Shown: in pieces, positions 23,868 to 30,841 of the stretch
How positions within the stretch are numbered: the stretch's first letter is position 1
How the letters are laid out: the number at the start of each line of letters is the position of its first letter
Assembly (NCBI RefSeq): GCF_030345715.1
Contig: NZ_JAUASX010000001.1
Location: 434,001-498,000 of the forward strand
DNA length: 64,000 nucleotides
Origin: Solimonas sp. SE-A11
GTDB lineage: Bacteria > Pseudomonadota > Gammaproteobacteria > Nevskiales > Nevskiaceae
Reading direction: 5' to 3'
Notes under the pieces: model-generated
Databases searched by the model: none
What the model saw: only the letters and a program-made list of their open reading frames with translations
Told to the model about the DNA's origin: nothing
Program-made: the position numbers and the translations under genes

Positions 23868-25759
23868 GCCGGGCCCGCGTGCCCGTGGAGCCAGCGGTTG
23901 AGCATGTGCAGTGCGGTGAAATGCTGCCCGATCAATGCCCCGGCCGACCCCTGCGCGAAGGATATGCCGAGCTGCGCCCGCAGCCGCGCCACATCCACCA
24001 GGTCCACCAGTGCCGGGTGCAGGTCGTGCAGCAGGGCCTGGTGGCGACGCGCCGAGGCCTCTGTCGCCAAGCCCAGATGGCTGGATGAGGAAGGAGCGCC
24101 CATATCCTTGCTGGGCTTCCACGCTACACGCTGGGGCACCACCCCGTCGATCGCACGGCGGTGAAGATAGCGGCCCATGCGGCCCGGACCACGCTTCTCG
24201 ATGCTGGGCGTGGACAGGTATTGCTGCACCAGCCGCGCGTCCCACAACGGCCAGCGGTATTCGATGCCCCAGGATGCCGCTGCTAGCGTGCAGCTCTCGA
24301 GCCGTGCGGGGATGAACGCTTGTTGCAGCAGGTGCTGCAGGATGAAATCGTTGGTGCGGCGGTAGGGCGCATCGTAGATCGCGGTGGCGAAGTAGGCCTC
24401 GCGCAGGCCGTATGCGGCCACGACCTCGGCGCGCAGCGGCTGGTGTGGCCAACGCTCGTTCCAGGCCAGCCAGAAGTCCGGGTTGTACGCAGGACTCTTG
24501 CGGCTCGTGAGCAGCATCTTGGCGACCCTCAGGCGCCGGGTCAGCGCGTTGCCGGGCAGCAGCTCCTGCAATTGCTCGTAACGGCCTGCGTCCAGCAGCT
24601 CGAGCCGCACGTGGGACGCGGGGTTGGTGACCACCTCGTCGCCACCGAACCCGGAGTACAGGGTGCGGATGCCGCGCGCCTGGGCCTCGCGATAGAACGG
24701 CGTATGGCCGCTGCCGTTGCTGTGCTCCTCCGGCAGGCCGAGCACCCGCAGCGTGCGCTCCAGCACCTGGTCAGGGGTCTCGGCCTCATCGCTGCGTGCG
24801 GTGATGACGTAATTGTGGCGGACACCGGCAGCCTGGCTGGTCTCCAGGATATAGGCCGGCTCCTGTTCGCAGAGCGCGAAGGCAAAGCTGTGCAGCCGAT
24901 CGCCCGGGTCACCCAGGAAGCGCGCGAGATAGGCAGTCACCGTCGCCGAGTCGATACCGCCGCTGTTCTCGGTGCCCAGCGGATAGTCGCTGGGCATGCG
25001 GCAGCGGATGGCCTCCTCCAACTGCGCGCGGTACTGCTCTACCCAGCGCGGGTCGCGCGCATGCGCGTCGGGGGCGTCGTCTCGCCAATGGTGCCAGCGG
25101 CTCAACGTGGCGCGGCCTTCGGCATCCACGCTCAGGCTGTGCCCTGGCGGCAGCTTGTGCAACTCGCGGTAGCCGGAGCGCTCAGGGCTGTTCGACAGGT
25201 GCAGCAGGTATTGCGCCATCCACTCCGGGTCCGGCGTCAGCGGCAGGCCGCGCAGCGTGCGCAGCGCCGCGGCCGAGCTGGCGAAGGCGAAAACCGAGGC
25301 ATCGTGGCGGTAGTACAACGGCTTGATGCCGACAGCGTCGCGCGCCAGGAAGACGCGGCGGCGCGCGGCATCCACCACGGCGAGCGCAAAGTCCCCCACC
25401 AGATGCAGTGGCAGCGCCTCTCCCCAGCGTTGCCACGTGGCCAGGACGAGCTCGCTGTCGGCGAGCGACGCCAGGCGCTGGCGATCGAGCGCCAGCGCCG
25501 CCGCGAGCTGCTCGCGATTGTCCAGGCGGCCCCAGAAGGCCAGCACCACGCCGGTCTGTCCGCAGCGCAGCGGCAACTCCGGATCGCGCGACTGCGGGGC
25601 ATTGAATTGGCGCTGGGCCAGCAGCAGCGCGGGACCCTGCTGCCAGCATCCTTCGCGATCCGGGCGGTGGTAGGGCGCCAGGGCGGCGCTCAGCGCGGCA
25701 GGTTCGGCGAAATCCTGTGGCTCAGTGCCGGGAGCGATCGTGATCAGGCCAGCAAACAT
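23864..25759 (-). CDS. Lasso cyclase C (asparagine-synthetase-like)
   Basis: A 631-residue asparagine-synthetase homologue. The N-terminal glutaminase-like domain begins MFAGL, lacking the catalytic Cys2 of true AsnB, as in lasso cyclases. The ATP-pyrophosphatase domain holds the PPi loop S266-G-G-I-D-S271 in LGTENSGGIDSATVT and a later YSGFGGDEVVTNP. In lasso biosynthesis it adenylates the side-chain carboxylate of the ring residue (Glu9 here) and joins it to the freed N-terminal amine. It is separated from the precursors by B2 and the SET gene, and is transcribed with the ATP-grasp gene. A possible promoter lies at 25760-25860. Confidence 0.9.
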   Translation of the reverse strand: MFAGLITIAPGTEPQDFAEPAALSAALAPYHRPDREGCWQQGPALLLAQRQFNAPQSRDPELPLRCGQTGVVLAFWGRLDNREQLAAALALDRQRLASLADSELVLATWQRWGEALPLHLVGDFALAVVDAARRRVFLARDAVGIKPLYYRHDASVFAFASSAAALRTLRGLPLTPDPEWMAQYLLHLSNSPERSGYRELHKLPPGHSLSVDAEGRATLSRWHHWRDDAPDAHARDPRWVEQYRAQLEEAIRCRMPSDYPLGTENSGGIDSATVTAYLARFLGDPGDRLHSFAFALCEQEPAYILETSQAAGVRHNYVITARSDEAETPDQVLERTLRVLGLPEEHSNGSGHTPFYREAQARGIRTLYSGFGGDEVVTNPASHVRLELLDAGRYEQLQELLPGNALTRRLRVAKMLLTSRKSPAYNPDFWLAWNERWPHQPLRAEVVAAYGLREAYFATAIYDAPYRRTNDFILQHLLQQAFIPARLESCTLAAASWGIEYRWPLWDARLVQQYLSTPSIEKRGPGRMGRYLHRRAIDGVVPQRVAWKPSKDMGAPSSSSHLGLATEASARRHQALLHDLHPALVDLVDVARLRAQLGISFAQGSAGALIGQHFTALHMLNRWLHGHAGPA

Positions 25760-26027
25760 ATGGGCGGAACGTCCTACTCGTTATGCGATTCTGGGGCGGG
25801 CATGCCGGTGGCCGGCGCGGCGGACACGCCAGCCAGCGCGCCCTGGCGAGCCGAGATTAGATGCGATCCGCCCCCCGAGCGATACCCCTGTATTGCGTCG
25901 GCCCCCGCATCCGAAACCTGCCGCCTCGGCTCGCCAGGGCTGCGGCACACCCCGACAGACGACAGATCTCGCTCAAGGAGCCGAGTGGAGGCAGTGCCCG
26001 GATTCCGGCCGGCCGCCTGAGACAGGT
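25760..26027. other. Upstream region of lasso cyclase and left junction of repeat
   Basis: Bases 25760-25860 should contain the promoter of the cyclase operon. From about 25861 an open frame on the plus strand runs into the nitroreductase copy, but it lacks a ribosome site and similarity before base 26028. Confidence 0.4.
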
Positions 26028-26370
26028 GCCGGGTCCGCTGAACGGCTTTGCCATGGTGAAGAAGGCCGCCACCGCCGCGGGCGGCCTGCTGGCCGCCGTG
26101 CCTCGCGGGCCCTACACCGGCGCGGAGGTGAAGCTATGGGCCGCCAAGAGCACGGCACTGGCCTGCGAGAACCTGGTGCTGGCGCTACGCGCGCACGGCT
26201 ACGACAGCTGCATGATGGAAGGCTTCGACGAGGTGCGCGTGCGCAAGCTGCTGAAGCTGAATGATGCGGCGTTCCCGATCACGGTGGTGGGGGCGGGTGA
26301 GCGCGCGGCGGTTGGGGTGTTATGGCCGCAGGTGCGGTTTGAGCGGGAGTTGTTTGTGCGGGAGGTGTAG
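26028..26370 (+). pseudogene. 3' fragment of the nitroreductase gene, copy 2
   Basis: These 343 bases repeat 15728-16070 with few substitutions and no indels. They cover only the last third of the nitroreductase (from PGPLN onward), without the FMN-binding N-terminal part, so the product could not be a working enzyme. The copy closes a direct-repeat pair around the whole lasso cluster. Confidence 0.85.
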
Positions 26371-26446
26371 GGGCTGGGCGACCGGCGGGCTCTCATGCAT
26401 TTAGTTTTACCGAAGGGGTTGGAGTAATTTACTCCGACCCCTTTTT
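26371..26446 (+). terminator. Terminator-like hairpin in the tail of repeat copy 2
   Basis: After the stop codon, a segment beginning GGGCTGGGCGACCGGCGGGC leads to a stem of GGGGTTGGAGTAA (26415-26427) and TTACTCCGACCCC (26429-26441), with one G-T pair, then TTTTT. The same tail follows copy 3 (stem 27509-27535) but not the intact nitroreductase gene. Confidence 0.55.
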
Positions 26447-27188
26447 ATTTCACTCCGACCCCTTTTTATTTCCCCGCGGTAGCCGGTGCGCTCAGGCCCG
26501 TTTGCTGACGGCCACCGGCCGTCGATCACGGAATGCGGTATCCGCAAGGATTCCGGTCGGAGGACCGGAAAGGGATTGGGCTGGGCGTCAGCTCGCTCCA
26601 TAGGGAACAAGCGTGACAGTATCAGTGTACTCCTTGATACTGTTGAGCTTGCCGGCAGTTTGCGGACTTGCCAGCGGAACAAGCACGGGGGGGCGGTAAG
26701 GACGCTTGGGTGCGTCCCCAGTGGGGTGCTCGAGCGGGGCTGCGGCAGCGGCGGGACTATCCATGGTGGTGCTCAGGGTTCGAATGCGGTCTCAAAGATT
26801 AGCCGCCGCGAGGATGCATTACAATTCGGTCCGGTGACACGTCGGATTCAAGGTGGGGCCTGAGCTTCCCCTCATAAACCAGACTGAAAGCTTTTCCCTT
26901 TAAGTCGTTAGAAGGTGGCTTCACGGCAAAAAGGTCGCTGTCCATGCGTGCATGGCAGGGCTTGTATCTCTGGCGATGAGCGCCAACCTGGAGCGGGGAG
27001 ATGCGAAGCACGTGCCGGTTGGCGCATCTACAACTCGGGCGGGGAAGGCGCGTGATGCTTAACGCGGGGCGCCCATGAATGGGGATCTTCCTACCAGTCA
27101 TCACAGGCGATGTGTGCCGCTGCACGGGGCACGCGCGCGCAACCCAGGGCTCTAAACCAAACCGCTACTCAGGGCGGGGTAACGTCGC
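26447..27188. other. Spacer between repeat copies 2 and 3, no convincing gene
   Basis: Some 740 bases without a believable gene. A second ACTCCGACCCCTTTTTATT block follows the hairpin at 26450. An inverted repeat CAGTATCA / TGATACTG lies at 26617-26642 with a 10-base spacer, like an operator site. Frames on both strands are short and lack domains. Confidence 0.45.
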
Positions 27189-27464
27189 GCCGTGCCTCGC
27201 GGGCCCTACACCGGCGCAGAGGTGAAGCTATGGGCCGCCAAGAGCACGGCGCTGTCCTGCGAGAACCTGGTGCTGGCGCTACGCGCGCACGGCTACGACA
27301 GCTGCATGATGGAAGGCTTCGACGAGGTGCGCGTGCGCAAGCTGCTGAAGCTGGACGATGCGGCGTTCCCGATCACGGTGGTGGGGGCGGGTGAGCGCGC
27401 GGCGGGTGGGGTGTTCTGGCCGCAGCTGCGGTTTGAGCGGGAGTTGTTTGTGCGGGAGCTGTAG
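27189..27464 (+). pseudogene. 3' fragment of the nitroreductase gene, copy 3
   Basis: These 276 bases correspond to 15795-16070 and encode the C-terminal 91 residues (PRGPYTGAEVKLW to REL). Several substitutions are shared with copy 2 (such as FPITVVGAGER and REL/REV in place of the HEV end), so copies 2 and 3 are closer to each other than to the intact gene. It also carries the same 3' tail as copy 2. Confidence 0.85.
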
Positions 27465-27500
27465 GGGCTGGGCGACCGGCGGGCTCTCATGCGTTTAGTT

Positions 27501-28328
27501 TTACCGACGGGGTTGGAGTAATTTACTCCGACCCCTTTTATTTGTAGCAAGCTTGCTGGCTGCCTCTTGCAGTTTTGACAGGATGTTAAGGTGCTCATTC
27601 GAATGGAATGGGACGGTTCCGATGAAATGGTCCGAAAGATGATAAGGGGATAAGGACTGTTCCCCCATGGGTTTCATGGTGGCTAGAGTTAGAACCCAGC
27701 ATCCCCGCTCTAGGACGATGGCTTGACCACGAAATTGAGAGCACGCGTCGGCAATGGTGGTCAGCAATACCTGCCAATCAGCCTCGGTGGGAAAAGCAGT
27801 TGCCAAAACGATGGTTCGGACGCTGTGCACTTTCTGGGCGAGCAAAGAGCGTACCTTTTCGCGAGCGATCTTCATTCGCTTCTGAACACCTCGCTCGTGA
27901 ATGGAGGGAGAGTACGTCTTCAATGAAATCCGCCAAGAATGGTTATCGGTGTCCACTACGTCGACGTCGTACCCCTTCTGGTTCTGTTTTGCGGGAACGA
28001 CGCTCTGGTTTCCGTTCAGCAAGGAACTCACACCAAGGATTTCGAACAAAGCGCCATTGGTATTATTTTCGTCGCGCCCTTTGACAATCTTCACCTGATG
28101 CTTGAGCCACGACTTGTCGATGGGGTCAAGCCGTGCCAGTGAGTAGCCCAAGGTATAGAGTTCGAAGGTTGCCAATGCGTCCCGTCGCCTCCATAAGCGC
28201 TGCAGCAAATGGTCCCCTCGGGCCTGCAGCCAATCAGATTGAAAGTGCTCATGTAGAGCACGGAAAGCGGCGTCACGCTCCTCATCGGAGCCGCTGAGGG
28301 GGTTCTGGCGATTTCCAAAATAGTCCAT
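27501..28328 (-). CDS. Possible PD-(D/E)XK nuclease-like protein
   Basis: A 275-residue protein of lower GC content than the region to its left. Residues 90-140 show a nuclease-like pattern: Glu96 in GALFEILG, Asp121-Val-Asp123 in KGYDVDVVD, and S-L-Lys137 in RISLKTYS, consistent with a restriction-endonuclease-type fold that must be aligned to confirm. The last 11 residues (KRGRSKLLQPRR end) are encoded by the repeat tail of copy 3, so the natural C-terminus has been replaced or lost. It may be a degraded restriction or defence nuclease. An ATG at 28328 is used. Confidence 0.5.
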   Translation of the reverse strand: MDYFGNRQNPLSGSDEERDAAFRALHEHFQSDWLQARGDHLLQRLWRRRDALATFELYTLGYSLARLDPIDKSWLKHQVKIVKGRDENNTNGALFEILGVSSLLNGNQSVVPAKQNQKGYDVDVVDTDNHSWRISLKTYSPSIHERGVQKRMKIAREKVRSLLAQKVHSVRTIVLATAFPTEADWQVLLTTIADACSQFRGQAIVLERGCWVLTLATMKPMGEQSLSPYHLSDHFIGTVPFHSNEHLNILSKLQEAASKLATNKRGRSKLLQPRR

Positions 28329-28349
28329 TCAATTACGATCCTCTCTACC

Positions 28350-28832
28350 TTAAGGTCGGTTACCGTTTTGAGTTGCTGAATAGTTATGCGGGACTCGCTC
28401 GAGATACTTCTTCAGGACCCAGCCAGTTCGATACTCCTCGTGAAACCAATGGTAATACTCGATCTCCACCCACTTCCCGCGCTTTCTCAGAACGCGCACA
28501 ACCTCGTTTGGTAGCAGCGACCCCTCAACTGGCGAGCCACTTTCAGGCTCGGATCGAACCCTCGCAGGCCGCGAACGAACGACCCACTGATCTGCTGTTG
28601 CTTTGGGAGCTTCCGCCAGCGTCTTTGCCAGTAATATCTCCAGACTGCGAATCCGATGAGCCTGAAGATCAAGCTTCTCCAGTGCCTGCTGGAATGCCTC
28701 GGTCTTCGCCTGCTGCACCATGGAGCTGTACTCCTGGTACGCAAACATAGAAGCCTCTGTGGCGCATTGCGATACGAAGCTGTGCGCACTCATCACTGCA
28801 GAAGGCCCTGTCATCGTTACGGCTGATGACAT
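28350..28832 (-). CDS. SH3-like domain protein
   Basis: The C-terminal 70 residues (VVRSRPARVRSEPESGSPVEGSLLPNEVVRVLRKRGKWVEIEY ... TGWVLKKYLERV) form a bacterial SH3 domain of the SH3b type. It is preceded by a coiled-coil-like helix (VQQAKTEAFQQALEKLDLQAHRIRSLEILLAK). The start is uncertain: ATGs exist at 28832 and 28814, and the frame runs to a TTG at 28976 inside the HNH gene. SH3b domains often bind cell-wall peptides or a partner protein. It lies 22 bases upstream of the start of the nuclease-like gene. Confidence 0.55.
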   Translation of the reverse strand: MSSAVTMTGPSAVMSAHSFVSQCATEASMFAYQEYSSMVQQAKTEAFQQALEKLDLQAHRIRSLEILLAKTLAEAPKATADQWVVRSRPARVRSEPESGSPVEGSLLPNEVVRVLRKRGKWVEIEYYHWFHEEYRTGWVLKKYLERVPHNYSATQNGNRP

Positions 28833-28953
28833 TCGTGAGGGCAGGCAGAATCCTCCTGCGCCGCCGTTGGTAAAAATGGAGGACGAGAGTCCCCCTTCCG
28901 GCGTAACGCCTGCAGCGCCTTTAGTTTCCGCGCAAGAATAAGCTGAGATGGAT

Positions 28954-29844
28954 CTACTCCGCGGGCGCCATATCAATCCGAAATCCTTCTAATTCCTCGT
29001 CTCCATCGATGAGCTTGAGTTTGTCGGCAGCTGCCTTGAGTTTGGCAGCGGCGGCCTCCATCGCATCCTTGTCGGCGAATCGACCACAGATGATCTGGTA
29101 GGTCGGAAAATTCCATCCAAAGTCAGGCAGGCCGACGCGGCATCCTACAAAGTAGGTTCCCTGGTGGTTGATGAAGTCCACTGTCGCCCCGGTGTTGACG
29201 GCCTCTTCCTTGCTTACACCGCCGATCAATTGAAAGTAGCGCTTGTCGTTTCCGAGTATCAGTGGCGGCAGCAACGGCTCGAAAGAGTCCATGCCCATCA
29301 TGGCGACGGTGTGTGCATGGCCGATCTGCGCGAGTTGCTCGCAGAATGCGTCAACGCGGACGTGTTCGATAATCCCGATGTCCTCATCAGGCTGGACGTA
29401 CCCTTGCTTTACCAACTCTGCCATGTCCTCAGAAGAGTTCCGGAGTTCGCGATCGAAGGTCGCTGGGTACTTGTCAGACAGTATCCCGGCGCGCTTGAAC
29501 TTGAATACGGTGTAGCAGCGGGGATATAGCTCGGCAGGCACCATTACTTCTCGTTCGGTGCCGTCGCGACGTATGGCGAGAATGGACAGTTCAGTGGGGC
29601 GTTCCTTCGGCTTGCGGGTTGGGACATTCAATCGAATCCGCATCCGACCGTACATGGATCTGGCGATCGCCTCATTGAAGCCACGGGTGACCTTTTGGCA
29701 TGCAACGCACGATGCCTTGGGGAAAATCAACCTACCTCCGAGAGAGAAGGGCACGATGTGCTCATCGGTAAGAGGCGGTTCGGTGCCGCCGCAATAGATG
29801 CAGTAGTTCGCTGCTTCGTAGACTACGTTCTTCGGCTTGCTCAT
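28954..29844 (-). CDS. HNH-endonuclease-like protein
   Basis: A 296-residue protein whose N-terminus has an HNH zinc-finger arrangement: C15-x-x-C18, LTDEHIVPFSLGG with His29, then C46-V-A-C49. The rest (about 230 residues) is of unknown fold, with a Lys/Ala-rich helix near the C-terminus. HNH proteins cleave DNA, and in such islands they are often defence or mobile-element nucleases. It starts at 29844 with a promoter-like stretch upstream and a strong terminator at 29901-29924. Confidence 0.7.
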   Translation of the reverse strand: MSKPKNVVYEAANYCIYCGGTEPPLTDEHIVPFSLGGRLIFPKASCVACQKVTRGFNEAIARSMYGRMRIRLNVPTRKPKERPTELSILAIRRDGTEREVMVPAELYPRCYTVFKFKRAGILSDKYPATFDRELRNSSEDMAELVKQGYVQPDEDIGIIEHVRVDAFCEQLAQIGHAHTVAMMGMDSFEPLLPPLILGNDKRYFQLIGGVSKEEAVNTGATVDFINHQGTYFVGCRVGLPDFGWNFPTYQIICGRFADKDAMEAAAAKLKAAADKLKLIDGDEELEGFRIDMAPAE

Positions 29845-29900
29845 GGGTCATGCCTCGACGTTTGTTGGTCATGGACGGACAACGGGGACGCTGTAAAGAA

Positions 29901-29924
29901 AAAGCCCCTCCGAAGAGGGGCTTT
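29901..29924. terminator. Terminator hairpin
   Basis: AAAGCCCCTC and GAGGGGCTTT form a 10-bp stem with a CGAA loop. It lies between the HNH gene start and the transposon end, where it could stop transcription coming from either side. Confidence 0.65.
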
Positions 29925-29951
29925 GGCGTTATGACGACACTTTTTGGCGCC

Positions 29952-30200
29952 TGTCGCATACAAAATTGGTGGCGGATGGGTTCTCCGACGTGGGCGTAAG
30001 ACCTGACCGAGATTCCATGGGACGACAGATCAAGTACTTGCGCAGAACGGCGAGTTCGATTTCGATATCAGGTGGCTCCCAATGCCGAGATTTGCCGTAC
30101 AACTCGCCTGGTAAAGCAAGATTTGTCGTATGCAGCTCCGTTGAAGCTAAGGCGAGATTTGCCGAACGGCGTTTCGGGGCTAAGGTGAGATTTGCCAGCG
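29952..30200. mobile_element. End of Tn7-like transposon with TnsB-type repeats
   Basis: A terminal TGTCGCATAC at 29952 matches the TGT start of Tn7-like ends. Four copies of a GAGATTTGCC-like motif follow in one orientation, with GATTTG at 30089, 30120, 30156 and 30189, plus a weaker one at 30058, spaced 31-36 bases. Spaced 20-bp-class sites of this kind bind TnsB. The transposition genes lie immediately to the right. No partner end was identified. Confidence 0.65.
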
Positions 30201-30226
30201 ACTGGACCTGTGCCGGAGGCAAAAAA

Positions 30227-30246
30227 AAAGGCCCATCAGGGCCTTT
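30227..30246. terminator. Terminator hairpin at transposon end
   Basis: AAAGGCCC (30227-30234) and GGGCCTTT (30239-30246) form a stem with an ATCA loop, with an A-run before it that serves as a T-run on the minus strand. It follows the last gene of the transposition operon. Confidence 0.6.
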
Positions 30247-30361
30247 AAATGACTGCGGCAATCGTGGTTCAGTCGAGAGGTCTAGTCCTCAGGCGGTTGC
30301 CAGGATGTGAATCGGTCAAAGACGTCAGTCTGTCCCAGCAATCGGCGAGCACGATCTATCT

Positions 30362-30841
30362 TTACGCGAAGTTGTAGTGCAGCTTGGACGCGTATTGGGT
30401 CGCGTTTGCCGTGCCGGGATCCGCCAGCATCGACACCACATCCGGCGGAACAACACCCTCGAAACCCGAGGGCGAACCCGTCCACGGCTGCACATAGGCC
30501 CCCTGAGCAAGGTACTCCCCCCATTCGTCGAGTGCGGCTTCCTGAAGTTGCCGGTGGTCTTCGAAGTGGCGGATCAGTATCCCGATCGTGCGTCCCTCAC
30601 CCGTGGCGAAGTGGTCGAAGTGAGCGCAAACCATGCAGGGAAAAGGCAGCTGGGCTGCCTGATCCAGTAAAACCGCTTCGCGTACTGCCTCGGCTGCGGG
30701 GAAAGCCTCTGCAGCAAAACTGCCCAGTTCCTCGGCAAGCGCCCCGGCATCAACAGCCAGTTCCCGCAGGTGCGCGATGAGTCGTGCGGCCCGGAAGCCC
30801 AGCCTTTGCTTTGCCACGACATTGGCAAAGATGGAGTTCAT
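30362..30841 (-). CDS. Unknown protein coupled to tniQ
   Basis: A 159-residue protein of mixed helical character (FRAARLIAHLRELAVDAGALAEELGSF) with one CMVC pair and a HFDHFATGEGRTIGILIRHFEDH segment. Its ATG overlaps the tniQ stop codon (TGA at 30838, ATG at 30839-30841), so it is translated with the transposition proteins. I know no family. It could be a target-selection or regulatory factor, or a passenger; nothing in the sequence decides. Confidence 0.5.
   Translation of the reverse strand: MNSIFANVVAKQRLGFRAARLIAHLRELAVDAGALAEELGSFAAEAFPAAEAVREAVLLDQAAQLPFPCMVCAHFDHFATGEGRTIGILIRHFEDHRQLQEAALDEWGEYLAQGAYVQPWTGSPSGFEGVVPPDVVSMLADPGTANATQYASKLHYNFA

Noticed and set aside
22635-24452. 605-residue version of the ATP-grasp protein
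   Set aside because: The extra N-terminal part lies inside the cyclase gene; the overlapping ATG at 23867 fits the coupled arrangement.
24320-26020. 566-residue plus-strand open frame opposite the lasso cyclase
   Set aside because: High-GC shadow of the cyclase gene; no domain and no ribosome site.
26407-26682. Minus-strand frame across the hairpin repeat after nitroreductase copy 2
   Set aside because: It translates the ACTCCGACCCC repeats (IKRGRSEIKRGRS) and shows no protein-like features.
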